This document shows positions 44,622 through 57,400 of a DNA stretch of 64,000 bases, in pieces. The notes below the pieces were generated by a model that saw nothing but the letters and a program-made list of their open reading frames with translations, was not told where the DNA came from and did not search any database. Within the stretch, counting starts at the first letter, position 1; each line of letters begins with the position of its first letter. Source of the DNA: Dipylidium caninum (taxonomy: Eukaryota > Platyhelminthes > Cestoda > Cyclophyllidea > Dipylidiidae); NCBI GenBank assembly GCA_017562135.1, contig QEYB01001497.1:62001-126000 (forward strand), in the 5' to 3' direction. The position numbers and the translations under genes are program-made.

Positions 44622-47088
44622 CTGTGAATGCCTGCGCCTGTGTGTGTGTGTGTGTGTGTGTGCGCGTTTGTCAATGAATGAATCTTCCTGGGGTGACAAG
44701 TGTTTGTGTCTACTACGCAATCGCCCATATAAGCGCAAGTTTGTCATTTTTGATAAATACAGCCTTTTTTACATTTCTTATTTGACAGAACTTCAACGGG
44801 GTGTTTTCACCGCGGTGTTCTAAAAAAAAACACAGTCAGTCAAAGAGTTGGCCACGACTTGACACGACAAACTTGTCATCTTGTGTCATTTGTGCCAGTC
44901 GAAGGTGGTGTTTTGTTGGTTTCACAGAATGTCGGTTCCACCTCGCAGGGCGGTTTGGGAAGGAGGTTGTTCAAATCACCCCAATTATTGGGGCGGGGAG
45001 GCGCCGGGAGGGGCCGGGAGGTGAGAGGTGGAGAGTCTTGCACTAAGAAGCGAGTAGCGTTTGCCGGAGGGGAACACGCTAAATGCGTGGATGGCTGGGT
45101 GGCTGGGGAGGAGGAGAAGCAGGGGCAGGAGCGAGTAAAGCAGGAGGAGTAAAATCAGGAAAAGCAGCAGAGGTAGGAGGAGGAGGACTCAGGCAGGACT
45201 CAGGGAGGAGGAGGAGGAGGAGGAGGAGGAGGAGGAGAGTTACCGGCCATCGCCACATCTCCGGGGGGGGAGGTGGGGATGGAAAGACCGGAGCCTCGAC
45301 ACTTTGGGGAATTTTGTGCCACCGGCACCGCTTTGCTTCTTCTCGCTTTCCAGGGTTTCAGTGTTTTGAAATGAGGAGACAAGCGTTTGTCTACTCAACT
45401 ACCCCCTAAATGAGGGGAAAGTTTGTCATTTTTGACAAGTACAACCTTTACTACACTTCTTGCTGGACAGAACTTCCACGGTGTGTGGGTAAGTCGGCCG
45501 ACCTCTCACTTGCGTGTATTCACCGCGGTGTTCAAAAAAACAGACCGTCGAAGAGCTGGCCACTGCTCGACAGGGCAGACCCGAGCTACGGGGCGAGGCG
45601 AGGCGAGGCGAGGCGAGGCGAGGCGAGGCGAGGCGACGAGCAGCGCCAACTTGTATGTCAGTCGGGGATGGCGTGAAGCACGCTTTAGTCGGGCGGGTGG
45701 AGGAGGAGACGAGCACCTCTCGAGTTACTGCGAGCTAATCGCGACTGACTGTCGGTCTCAGTTAGCCCAAAGACGCCACCGTGGTTGCTTCCTCTCCCAT
45801 TTGAGTGCTGCAGTTGGTTGATCCACCGCGGTCTCGACTCTGCGGGACCCCCGAGGCAACTGAGGACGCGACAGAAAACCCGAGACCTTTCCCCATCGAG
45901 TGGAATACTTCAAAGGGGGACAGACGACCAACTGGAGGACGAGTCTTCCACCCTCCTGCTCGTTGACGGAGGCGAGGAAAAATACGGCGAGCAGAAGCAC
46001 AGCCAGCCAAGGCCGCGCGTCCGGTGGGAAGGGGAGCGAGACAGTAGGTGGCGCCCTCCTGAGACGGTCTTGCGGGGCATCCCGCAACAACAGAAACTTT
46101 TACAGCCTCTTTAGACGCAGTTTGTGCCTTCCTCCTCCTCCTTCTCCTCCTCCTCGTCCACCTCCTCCTCGGCTTCTCCTCCTCCTCCTTTCAAACTTCA
46201 TTCAGGGATAAGTCGGTAAAACTTTGAGGGTGGATCGACCCAATCAAAATATTATGGCCAACCGCTTCGCAGCGTACGAAAGGTCGCTCCGCCCCCGCCA
46301 CCCGCGGGAGCAAAAGTAGCACCATCCCGCCTCCTTCTCCTCCTCCTTCCGACCCCCACCTACGCCCCATTTCCTCATTCTGTTGTTGGTGGATGGGCTA
46401 AATCACCGCCAAATAGAAGTTTGAGGCGGAGGCACAGGCCACTCCTCAAACCGGGTCAACTCCCTCCTCGCCCTCTTCGTGGTCTCCTGTTGTGGACGAG
46501 GGGAAAATAGTCTGAAGGTGGTGAACGCGACTTCCATTTGTTTAAATGTTCGTCCACAACATCCCAGAAAGGGGTCAACTCACTGCCACATGACAAAAAC
46601 ACTCGGGCATGAAAGGTCGTCTTGCTTTTGCCACTCTCTCGACCTAACGTAGTGCCTTTCCACCACCGCCGCCGCCGCCGCCGCTGCCGCCGCCGCCACC
46701 TCCTCCCTGCTGCTGCACCTCCCTCTCCTCCTGGTTCTACTTCTACTTCTCCTGCTCCTCCTCACCTTTCCCCTTCTCCTCCTCTTTCTGCCCCCACCTG
46801 CGCCCCATTTCCTCACCTGCCACATGGAAGTGTGAGGGTGGAGGCAGAGGCAACTCCTCAAAATTGCGAGGTGGGAAGACAGAAAGTCGTGAGTATCACA
46901 TCCACTGGACCTTTCTGTCCTTTCCCCTGGCAGCAATTTTTAAAAGGCACCACACGTTCATTTGGCGTAAGCTCGCTTTTCTCCACTTACGTCGGCGAGG
47001 GTAAACATGCCGACGAAGCAAATTAACTGGAGGAAAGCTTTTTTCACGTTAGTCTTACGGGTGAAGCGACGGCGCACCGATAGTTAGT
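44622..47088. other. 3' flank and intergenic DNA with duplications and microsatellites
   Basis: It holds a TG run (about 44638-44663), two copies of a roughly 150-base segment (about 44729-44870 and 45414-45590, sharing 'agtttgtcatttttga' and 'caccgcggtgttc'), a GGA run (about 45205-45237), a GGCGA pentamer array (about 45592-45637), two copies of another segment (about 46317-46470 and 46735-46870) and a CCG run (about 46668-46700). No gene seen. Confidence 0.6.
45592..45637 (+). repeat. GGCGA pentanucleotide array
   Basis: About nine tandem copies of ggcga, uninterrupted. It lies in the second copy of the local duplication and is absent from the first copy, so it arose after that duplication. 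Confidence 0.9.
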
Positions 47089-48063
47089 AATAAAATTCAT
47101 CTGCGCCACTGCATTTGGTGGAAATTTCAACAAAAAAGAAATGCCACAAAGGAGATGTTTGGTTTGCTGAAGGAGCTCTTTCCGATAGGAAATGCGGAAG
47201 AAGATGGTTCGAAAACTTTGAACCCGGTAATTTCGTCCTTCCTGATGGGCCACGTTATGGACTGCCACCTTTGATCGTCAGGACCACTGAATCGCATCTC
47301 TTGTCAGAAAGGCTTCTTTCACCTCGCCAAAGCATTTCGGACCGCATGCGGAAGATAGGAATGATGATGTGAAGTATTTGAGGTGGACGCCACATGATGA
47401 GCTGAGAGGACTTTGGACGATCGAGTCTGCACGGGCACATCTCTGCTTGCTCGAAAAGGGATGGGCTCTTCTTGAAGCGGATGCGGAATGGGCATGTCGT
47501 GAGTCCGCGAGCCCGAACCCTCCACCGCCAAAGCGAATTTGTCTCTCAACAAGAAGATTTTGTGCTGTGCGGGCCGGGGCGCTCGACAGTCGAACGAAAA
47601 GCTCAAAACGGAGGAGCAGCGCCAGCAACTGGAGAGTTTAAAGAGGCCAGTGGAGGAGAAGAGGCCCGCGATGCTCGGAGGGCCGAAAGGAGGAGAAGGA
47701 GGAGGAGAAGGAGGAGAGGAGGAGGAGGAGGAGGGGGACATCGGACTGCATTGTGGCTATGCCAGGCCACGTGTCGCTTTGGCAACTCGTCACAAAATTA
47801 GAGAAGCGGCGAGGAAATTCCGTCGCATCCGCCGGTTTGCCTGGACTCTGCACCCTCCGCGACCATCACTCGTTTTCTTGTCCTCACCCATTTCATCTTA
47901 AGGGCAAAAACATTTAACAAAAAAAGACGATATCAAAGAAGCACTTCTTCAACTTTTCGCATCACAAGATGAAGTATTCTTTCATTTTAAAAAAAAGAGG
48001 ATATACAATTTGTTCTCATGCTGGCAAGAAGTCATTGCTAATAGTGAAAAGAACAACAGTTAA
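47089..48063 (+). mobile_element. decayed mariner-family transposase (relic 1)
   Basis: Successive frames give mariner transposase pieces in the right order. NKIHLRHCIWWKFQQKRNAT is the N-terminal HTH start. After a frameshift EGALSDRKCGRRWFENFEPG and NFVLPDGPRYGLPPL match the mariner 'R.W..KF..G.F.L.D.PR.GRP' block. Then YLRWTPHDEL (the WVPHEL motif), and after another shift ARPRVALATRHKIRE (the HDNARPH block with its catalytic Asp region damaged), LHPPRPSL (the HPPYSPDL block) and finally DDIKEALLQLFASQDEVFF plus CWQEVIANSEKN up to TAA at 48061-48063. At least two frameshifts and a GGA expansion (about 47690-47735) inside the ORF make it inactive. No terminal repeats found. Confidence 0.8.
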
Positions 48064-49746
48064 AAAAGTTTACTGATTGTGCGAAAATATTTAAATTTTG
48101 TTATATTCCCGCCAATGGCCAGAACCTTCCAGTAGACTTGAAATTTAAGACGATTTGGGGGAAACACGGAGACTCCCACGGTGTGACAGACAGCGGTGCA
48201 CCTGCCAATGGCGCTCCCACCCACTTGCACCCCTCGTCTCGGTTGGTAGGCCGCGCCAAACCACGAGGTCTGCGGCACAAATTACGTCGCTCCCCATCAC
48301 GCCGGGCCAGGCGAGGCCAGGCCACGCCTCACATGTCCAGCGCCTCCACTTCCATCCACTCCGCCCCTTTGCGTCGTCGTCTTTTTCGTCTTCTGTGGCG
48401 TTTACATGGGCGGAAATAGTCATTCCCCTCAGAGCAAACACACGCACACACAAAATCCGCCCTCCCTGCCTCCATTACTTTGATCTGCACTTCTTTCGCC
48501 ACGAAACTGGAGGCGAAGAAGTCGCGTCGAGGAGGTGGTTCATTCACTCCCCTGCCTCCCCACCGCCTTGTCGACAGCATTCGATCAGGCTGTCGGGGCT
48601 TTTCCTCTGTCCTCGGCTGCCTTAACATCGCCTGAGTCCACATGGAGGAAAGAGACGCTTCAATGACCAAACGGTTGTAGACAGACGACTCGAAATGCGC
48701 ATGGACACGTCAGGGCCACCAGATCGGGACTGAGCGGAGGTTCGTGACCCCCCACCCCACCCCCCCACCCCCACCTTCCACGGAAGTTGAATGCATGCAC
48801 TTCCCCCTTTTTCCACTCTTATTCCTATTACTTTCGTCCACTTCCGTCTCGAAATGGCCGCGAAGTCTACCATGAGGAGGGAGGGAGAGAGAGAGAAAGA
48901 GCTGCTCTTTCGTGACATACCGGAGGCCAAATGAGGACAGTGTTTTTTTTTCCAATGACTCCCATTAATTAAATGGGGAAAGTTTATTGGTTAGGGAGGC
49001 GGGGGGGGGGTAGGAGGGGGAATGAATGGCCCACCGGAAGAGGATAATAAAATGTGGGGTTAACGCAAATTACCTCGATCTAAACAATAAATGTTTACAG
49101 GGGCATTTTATTAGAACAACGTCTATCAAAAGCACTCAATTCCGCGTGGCAGTTTCCGTAAATTGCGAATATGGCGTCACGAGGCGGTTGTTTTGTCATG
49201 TTTGTTTGTGTTTATGTTAATGTCGGTGATTGCCACACTTCGTATGGGGTGTGGAGTTGTCCACCGGCTTTGACGAGGAAGAGGCCACTTGAAGTGGCAT
49301 CCCTGTTTGGCTCGAGGAAACGAGGCTCGAGGGACTGGCTCAAAACTGCCGCGAGCACACAAATGAGGCCTTTGCAGCTCCGGTAGGAAACCAACGTTTC
49401 TGTGTTTGCATGTAACTCTCCTCCGCTCAAGATACTCCAACTTTACCCTGACCGAGGTCGCGGTAGTTTTTGTTGAGCTCCTCCTCCTCCTCTTCTTCGG
49501 CTCCTCTTCCGCCTCCTCAAATCTTTTTCTCTCCCTTATTCATTCCTCCCGGCCTTCTCCCCCTCTGTCCCATCCCACGATGGTCCAGCGTTTTCTGACC
49601 ACCTAATTCAACTCCCCTTAGGACCCAGGCGGGATTTCCACTCCATAGGCTATGACTGTGGGAAAGTAGACGGTGGAATGTACGACACGAGGGGTAAGGA
49701 AGTAGAGAGGTAGGCAGGTGGGCAGGTGGGCAGGTGGGCAGTGTGG
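48064..49746. other. unrecognised intergenic sequence
   Basis: No gene or repeat family recognised. A C homopolymer-rich patch is at about 48749-48775, a G run at about 48999-49010 and a CTC stretch at about 49478-49515. The right end of the mariner element should lie just after 48063. Confidence 0.4.
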
Positions 49747-50133
<387 letters not shown>

Positions 50134-53100
50134 GGAAATTGTAGGCCCAAATTATTTAGCAGAGTGAAGCATCCTCGGATTACAGGAAGGCCGTCACTAG
50201 AACGTCTGACTGATCGGCCAGGCATGCAATGCGAGCTCCGATCCGCGGCTATTTGCCAACAGACAGTGGCCAGTAATGTGTCTCGGGGTAAATGTCACAC
50301 TTTCCAGGCAAATACATGAGAGGCAAACAATCATCTAGTGCCCATCAGTTTCATGTCCTGACATTTACACGCTTTTCTTAATAGCCAGTGAAAAGGTCAC
50401 AGCATGCAGGGATTAAATCATCCGCGTTTCCATCCATAACGGGAGAGTTGGATGCCTTAAAAGTGCTCACAACAACGATAAAAAATCCTGTGTGAAACAA
50501 GGCCGCATTCTTTCGCTCAACCCGTGTGGCCGCACTCTGTTTTTGGTAAAACGTCAAGAATGTGCGTTATAGCGGATCACTTCTAGTCGAATTGGGATAT
50601 GCTTAAAAACTGCGGTTTTAATGAGCATGAGTTCAGCCCAAATAGTGCCATCGAGAGTAGTCACCTTTATTTTTCAGGACCAATCCGAAAACATCTCCAA
50701 TGATAAGCACTTTTAGGCTACTGTCCGAGGCCCTCCATGACGTTCGGAGTCCATTATTAGTGTGTAGCTGCCCACAGAATTTCAGTGAGACTGTCAAATC
50801 TGCTTTGATTGAAGCAAAATATGAGTTAATCTTAAAGTGAAACTCGTCCTAAAATGGGAGCATAATCATACTCTTAATAAAAGTTCTACTTATTGTTAGT
50901 TAGTAGCATCAAAATGCGGATTGAAACCATGCAAAGCCGGTGGTGGCGGAGGGCGCGAGGACGAGGGGAGGAGACCGGGGCTGCCATTACTGAAACAGCC
51001 GGAGCTTTACCGTTCCAGACAACCTATAAATGTGTACATGAAATATATGTTGACAATATGTATCTAAGGTGACGTGCTCACACAATCTACACTCTAAAAA
51101 TTAGGAATGTGTGTGGTGTCTGATAAAGCAATTTATGCCGCAAAAAACATTCCAGATTAAATAAGACTATGTAATTGAATAAAGCAGGTTGACATCTAGC
51201 CGTATGGTTGTTGGGTATAATCTCATTTCGCGCTCGCTGGGAGCTCAGTACACTCGATGCCGGTGGACCCGCCCCACCAAGCAAGTGAAAGCCTCGAGAA
51301 GTTAGCCCAACCGCTAACTGCGTCCTCGCCCTAATTCCTTATTTTTGTCTTACGCACCCAAACACTCGAGGCAAGTAAGGTCACTTGTTAAACTACGGCG
51401 TTGGTCATCTCAGATGCTTCGAAAGGGCAAAATTAGGTTAAGTGGCTCTGCTTTAGAGATGCTTTCACCATCCCGGTGGAACTCCCCAACCCCACGAAAG
51501 GGGTATTTGAAGATACCCTAGCTGAGGTGCCTTTTCTTAGATTTTTTCCTACAGAGTTAACTGAATTGCCGCCACGGGAGCGCAGCGACCGCAATCGAGG
51601 TTGGAGGAACCCTTGGAGAATCTACGTTATGTGAATAAAAGTGTCCACTTTGACGATGCTGACACATTAAGTGCTTTCGGTTTGGCGCCCCTTCTGCACT
51701 TAACCTTCAACATGCTACTATCTGCGACCGCGATGCAGACGCTCGTCTTCTCGTCTCTGGCGATGTGGCTACTGAGACCGCCGACGACTCCGTGGACCCG
51801 ACCACGTCTTTTCCCTGCATTTAAGAAACAATCCTCGCGGAAGCTCTTTGGTGATTATGCCTTCCCTTAAAAGAGTGGATCAACTTCGGCTAACCGACGT
51901 GGTCTTCCGCGGTCGAGTTACCCCACCCCGCCCACCTTCGGCCAAATCGCTGCAATCCAACTTTTTGCGTCCAGTCTCATATAATCGCAAATCGCCTGCC
52001 TTCACCTTGGAGATCAGCAGGCCCTAAAGCAAGTCGACATGTTTACCACAACTGAAGAATACGATAAATAAAGTTGATTTAGAATGTAAACATTCTTTGA
52101 CATCTTCGATGCTTTATATGACAACTGTCGATGGTGTGACAAAACCTCTTCACTTTGTCAACAAATAAGTGTTTTGACATTGACAAATGGAAGAAGAAAG
52201 TACTCAAATTGTCCTGCCTATTTTTTCCCACAGTGTAAAAACACTTTGGACTTTTTCGCTTCTCCCGTCCACCGTAAGGAGCGTCCAACGTGGAAGTTGT
52301 GGTGATAGCTCAACTCTGAGACACGATCTTGCGGTTGCCAGTAGACAGGAAGCGCAAAAGTACCCAGTTCGAGGGGAAGAACGCGGCTGTGGTGGCCAGC
52401 AAACGTCCATGGACGTAAGACGGAGTGGACGAACTTGATTCATGGTGGTGCGAGATGGTGACGGCGATTTCTTAGCCTTCTCACCTAATTTTTAATCCTC
52501 ACAATCTGGTCTTGTCCTCGTCTCCTGGCATAGAAACTCCCTGGAAGGTGGTCTTCTTCAGACCGGAAGCCCGTGAAGAGTCGAAACGACTGCGTAAAGC
52601 GGAGGAAGTTGGTCGAGACGCCCACGAGGAAGTCGAAAATGTCATAAAAGTTAGCAAAGATGTTTGCATGGCCAGAGACGAAACCGACTTTGTCCAAGGC
52701 GTCTAAGTGACTTCTCGTTCTTCAGCCTCGTCTTTGATGTCCTCTTCCGGACGTCTCGACGGGTGTTTGCCAAGATTCCAAGATTCCAAGGTAGCAGTCT
52801 GTCAAAAGTGCCCCCTTTACACTGATTCTTATCCTCCTCGCTCGATTTTATCCTCTCCTTACGTCCTTCTTCTCTCGCAGACTATTCTCGAGTTTGTTTT
52901 TTCGTTCTTCTCTGATATCAGGTTTTCCGTCAACCTCAGGTATTTAGACCTCCATTTTGGCCCGATAGCCCAGATTCCTCCATTCAGTCTTACAAATCAC
53001 GAGTGAGGCGGTTAGAAGGATGTGAACTTTTCGTCACCCCGGAGGACCGAGAGTCCTGACGCCGGTTGGCAGCAGACCCCGCTGAGAGCAGGACGAAAGG

Positions 53101-54790
53101 AAAGGCTCTTTGGTGCGTGTAAATGTAGCGAAAGGAGGAGGAAGAGGAGGCGGAGGAAAAGGAGGGTCGTAACCCTCGGATGTAGTCCACTTCGGCCTTT
53201 CCCCCTTCTGCATTCTTTCCACCTAACGCGTGACGAAGGCATAGGATGAAACGCCGAAGGTATTAAGTTGTAGACCCGTCAGGTTGCGGCAAATCAGGTC
53301 ATCGCTTCCTCCTCTGCCCCCTTTACTAAACCGAATGTCTTCCTCCAACAGAGCAGGTGGGATGTGCAAAGAGGCGACTTTCCTCTCCTCTACGTCCACA
53401 TCACATCGGGGTTGCTTGTTCTGACGGTCCGCATCTCCCATTCCAGCTCGAGTTGCAGTGCCGCTTTCCTCACGTGCGTAGCGAATTTTTTTCTACGGCC
53501 GGTGGCACAACTCCTTGGGAGGGGAAACTCAGTCCTGATGGTCTTTGTGTGTACGCATCGAAGTCGGCTACTCCAAAGATCATCAATTCGGTAGCGTCTA
53601 CTCGTCTGAGGCTTCCTCCTTTGACGAGGACGTTTCACGGACGCGAATGCGCTGATGAGGCAGGCACTCCTCTTTATCGTGCACTTTCGACTGCCAGAGG
53701 CGAATAGGGTCGACTGGCGTCAAGAAGACGAGTACAGAGACCGCGGCTGAATACTCCGAGGTGGTAAGACATCCAGGCACCGATCTCGGCGCATTTCATC
53801 AGTGCCAACCTTTGGAATGGCGTTATCGAGGCTTTGTCTCCTAAACAAAGTCATCAACAAAAGTGGCTTCCCGTGAGAGCTCGACTAATCGGCCACACTT
53901 CCATTTTACTCAATTCCTGCTGAAGATTCATGCCGAGGCGCTCATACCAGCTCGGTGATCCTGAACCGAAGGACAGAAAGCCTCTTTTCCTCGCCTACTT
54001 TCGGTGCTACCGCGTTCCTCTATGAGCTTTTCTCCACGCCTTCGTGAATTGTTCCACCACCTCCGCATGTCCTGCGGTGGGATCGGCAAATTGTCCATTG
54101 TTAACCTCGAAAAGACGCTTCGTGGGCAAGTTTTATCTTGTCGCCGTGAACCTCGTCGTCAGAAACAGCCCAGCGCTGCACTCCGCTGGAAAGAGGAGGT
54201 GAAACTTCACCTAACAGACTGCGTCCAAGAGCTTCGAAGGCCAAGAGCGGATTAGCGGATTCACTAAAGGGCGTTGAGGTTTCGAAAGGCAACTGTGAAC
54301 CCAAAGGGGGACGATCCCATCTCTGGGAGAGTCAGGATCTCAGCCGTGGGGTTATTTCGGAGAGAGATAACACGCAGCCTCCTTCAGATGCAAGTAATTA
54401 AATCTCCCAAGTAGGTTTCACGAAAGTTGAGTACTTCGAAGGAAGAGCAGGAGGCTTTCACCAATTACTCTTCCTCCGTCCTCCTGCATCTCGGCTTCCT
54501 CTGAGTCGGTTTTTAGCCCTGGAGACCCTCGAGTCTTCCCATTACAATCCGTCGAGCGGATGGAGAAGGCTGAGAAAACTGCAGACTTCGTCCTTCCGCC
54601 GTTGTTAGGCAGAGCTTAATATTCCAGGAGGACTAATTGCTCCTCAGTGGAGTCCACGGAGGCGAGAATGGCGACTTGTTTGGCCTACTTCGCACTTCCC
54701 ATCTTTTTTCCAGTCTCCACTTCATTCCACTCGCAGAGAGTCTCAACTGACAACATGCACTTATGCACTGGTAAACAACTTTCTCCACAA
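50134..54790. other. unrecognised intergenic sequence
   Basis: About 4.6 kb without a supported gene. Open frames near 51601-51870, 52485-52706, 53357-53707 and 54004-54255 were read on both strands and match nothing I know. The part from 52100 to 54600 could be an old, decayed element, but I see no reverse transcriptase, integrase or transposase motif. Confidence 0.4.
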
Positions 54791-54859
54791 GTTATACTTT
54801 CACCCACTGCCTGCTTTTTTGCCACCGCCCCAGCCTTTCAGCACTGCGCAGGCGTAAAC

Positions 54860-55830
54860 AACTGTGCCAGTGAGAAAACGCCTAATGCATGGGGAAACTG
54901 CGCCGCGGGGGTGGTGGAGAGGAACGCCACTTTGCCCCATCAGCTCAGCCCTTTGATTGGCTGTCGGGCGGGCGGTGCCGCCGCCTCGGCAGGTGATGGA
55001 TGGTCAACAAACAGTGGAACGAAAAGAAAACCCACTTGGTGTGTGGAGGCGTCATTGAATGAGCGGACAAGTGCTTTCTTCGACGGCGGTCAAATTGAGA
55101 GATTTGTGTCGTTCGGAGGGGAAAAATCACCCCTTAACCTGTGACATGCAGCACAAAACCCAGTGATGGACGCCTGAATTGCCCACCCAGCAGTGTGACC
55201 TGGTGGGGTGGGTGGGTGGGGTGGGTGGGGTGGGGCGGGGCGGGGGCGGGGCAAAGCAGGCGAGTTTGGGCAACGGAGGTGGCCGCGATAGGAGGGTGGG
55301 AGGGAGAGGGAAAAGGGGGCTGAAGGACGCTGCCGTTGCATAGCATAGTAGCGTCAGTGTTTACGCGAACTCGAGAATTCTTCCCACGGATGTCGAGCGT
55401 CTCACACCCGCCTAGCAGTCGGGCCACTTACAAATCCACACAACCACATGAAATACTGAGTTGACAACTGAGTGACTGGGCAACAGGTCAAGGGAGGAGT
55501 CGGTTTTGAGGGTCAGCGCGGGCGGAGAGAGAGTCGGAGCACGAGGGGAGGTGCGCTGGGGGCCGTGGGGGCGGTGAAGAGGCACGCCGCCTTGCCCACC
55601 AGCTCAGCCCGTTGATTGGCTGTCGGGCCAGTGGTGCCGCCGGGCTCGGGCGGCGGTGGATTGACAACTAACAGGGGGGAGTGAAAAGAAGAATTCCCCT
55701 CAGTGTGCGAAGGCATCATCGAGTGGGTGGACGGGTGCTTCTTCTTTCGACGACAGTCCATTTGACGGGTTTTTGTCACGTGGAGGGGAAAAATACGTCC
55801 TCCAACCTGTGACATTCAGTATTAGACCCT
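54860..55830 (+). repeat. imperfect tandem duplication, about 300-base unit
   Basis: 54905-55145 and 55560-55805 share a colinear series: 'ccatcagctcagccc', 'ttgattggctgtcggg', 'ggtgccgccg', 'gtggagg(g)gaaaaat' and 'aacctgtgacat'. Copies start about 655 bases apart and differ by many substitutions and indels. A GGGTG-rich purine run (about 55198-55255) lies between them. No coding frame is conserved. Confidence 0.75.
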
Positions 55831-56283
55831 TTTTCAAAGCGGCGAGGTGAAATGACCTTGAAGGCGGCTGCAAAGATTGCGCTTCTTCCAACAGGACTAC
55901 GCGACAAGTCCTGATCGGTGGTGAAAGGTGAACACGAGCACTGCCTGCCATGAGGGCGGCCAGAGGGTCCGGACACCGCGTCTCCTCCTCCCCGCTTCCC
56001 CGAGCTTCACTTCCTTTCGCCCGTAGAAGTCGGCTACTTCGCAGCATCCCCTGACCCCTCGGCTCGTGCTCCACTTCCGGAGCCTCGAGGCGTGGCGACT
56101 TGTCGCACCCACACACTTCTGTGCGCGCCAGTGGTTCAGGCGTCGGAGGTGGAGGTGTGTTTTTGCCATGATTTTCACACTTGGCGCCTGTTGAAACGCT
56201 CCCTTGCCTCGATTTGAAAAAAAGACTGACGTTCCACTTGTTGGAGACGAAGTGGCGCTTCCTGCCGACGCCGTTGCGCACGA

Positions 56284-56361
56284 GTGGAGGAGGAGGAGGA
56301 GCCGAGGAGGAGCCGAGGAGGAGCCGAGGAGGAGCCGAGGAGGAGGAGGAGGAGGAGGAGG
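56284..56361 (+). repeat. GGAGGAGCCGA-type minisatellite
   Basis: About four tandem repeats of a 15-base unit (gaggaggagccgagg) grade into a pure GGA run. It lies in the 5' part of the second mariner relic region and is fully open on both strands, giving Glu/Gly or Ser/Pro artefacts. Confidence 0.85.
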
Positions 56362-56539
56362 TGAACGCCTTCAATGTGAACGGAATTAGTGGGTTGGCAA
56401 CTGGGTAGTTGATGACTGAATTTCAAACTTCTTTTTGTTCCCTTAACATTTTCAATGTGTCTCACCTACAGTTTTTTTCTTTTGATTTGGACTTCCGTCT
56501 TTCAACTAATACAAAAATTACATCCTTTAGTTTTGTAGT

Positions 56540-57400
56540 TCTGTTTTCACCCCAAAAGACAAGAAGTTGTGCGCCTTGGCAGATGAGAATGGAGCCTTGG
56601 CAGAAAGTCGCTGTCGTTCAACGCGGTTTGGCCGATTTCATTCCGGTGAGGCTTCACGAGGAAGTTTGCCCGGCGATCGGGCGGCGCCTCCATCCGAAGT
56701 CGACGAGACCCGCCTCTCTCGAGGCCACTGTCGACTCGGACTGGCGGAGCAGGAAAGACGCGCTGCTGCAGAGGAGCTCAGACGCGTGGACAGAAAACGT
56801 TAAAAAACTTTGACTGCGTCAGGAAACCCGCTTTCTGCATCCCTCGCCAAAGGGAGGAAATTCATTTGGTGCGAGGCAGAAGCAGCTTCTGCGACTCGTG
56901 GCATCGGAAAGGCAGCGAAGTGGACCCATTTCAGCAAAGACTAAGCAGCGGACGACGAACAGTGGAGAGGTTGCAACAACGCCAACTCAGGCGGCATCAA
57001 AGACAGAGACTCACCGGCAAACGGTTCTCTTGTCAGCTTGGTGGGAGCACAAGACGCAAGTCGGCACTTCGAACTTTTACCAAACATGCACACGGTCACT
57101 TGAAGCGTCTGCCTTCGTCACCAGGTCGCCAGACCGAGCGAGGCAGTTCGAGCGAGGCGACCAGAAGTGGCAGATGCTCGCAGAGGTGTTGATGTCCACC
57201 GCGGCGATGTGGAGTCGCCACACACCTTTGATCGCTCGCCAAAAATCCCTGGACGATGCGGTCTGCGATGCGTTGACACGTCAGCCTTGTGGCTCTGACC
57301 GCGCGTCTGCCTCGGACTGCCACTTATTTCGTCATTCCACGAAGAATTCCTCAAGCGGCAAAGCTTCTGACGCCTCCTCATGATGCCAAACCACACTGGA
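56540..57400 (+). mobile_element. decayed mariner-family transposase (relic 2)
   Basis: A more degraded copy than relic 1. LEATVDSDWRSRKDALLQRS resembles the 'LxALVESDPRLTTRELAE' helix. After a frameshift TVLLSAWWEHKTQVGTSNFY fits the 'KVLLCVWWDxKG' block, with Glu in place of the second catalytic Asp. SRHTPLIARQKSLDDAV matches the 'ARPHTSLxTRQKLRELG' block, and ASASDCHLFRHSTKNSSSGK matches 'LAPSDYHLFRSLQHFLSGK' with correct spacing between the last two. The frame ends at TGA near 57381. Catalytic residues are partly lost and frames are broken, so it is dead. Boundaries are approximate. Confidence 0.6.

Noticed and set aside
55700..56374. 224-codon minus-strand frame with Ser/Pro runs
   Set aside because: Antisense of the GGA-rich minisatellite and of the duplicated segment; not conserved between the two copies of that duplication.
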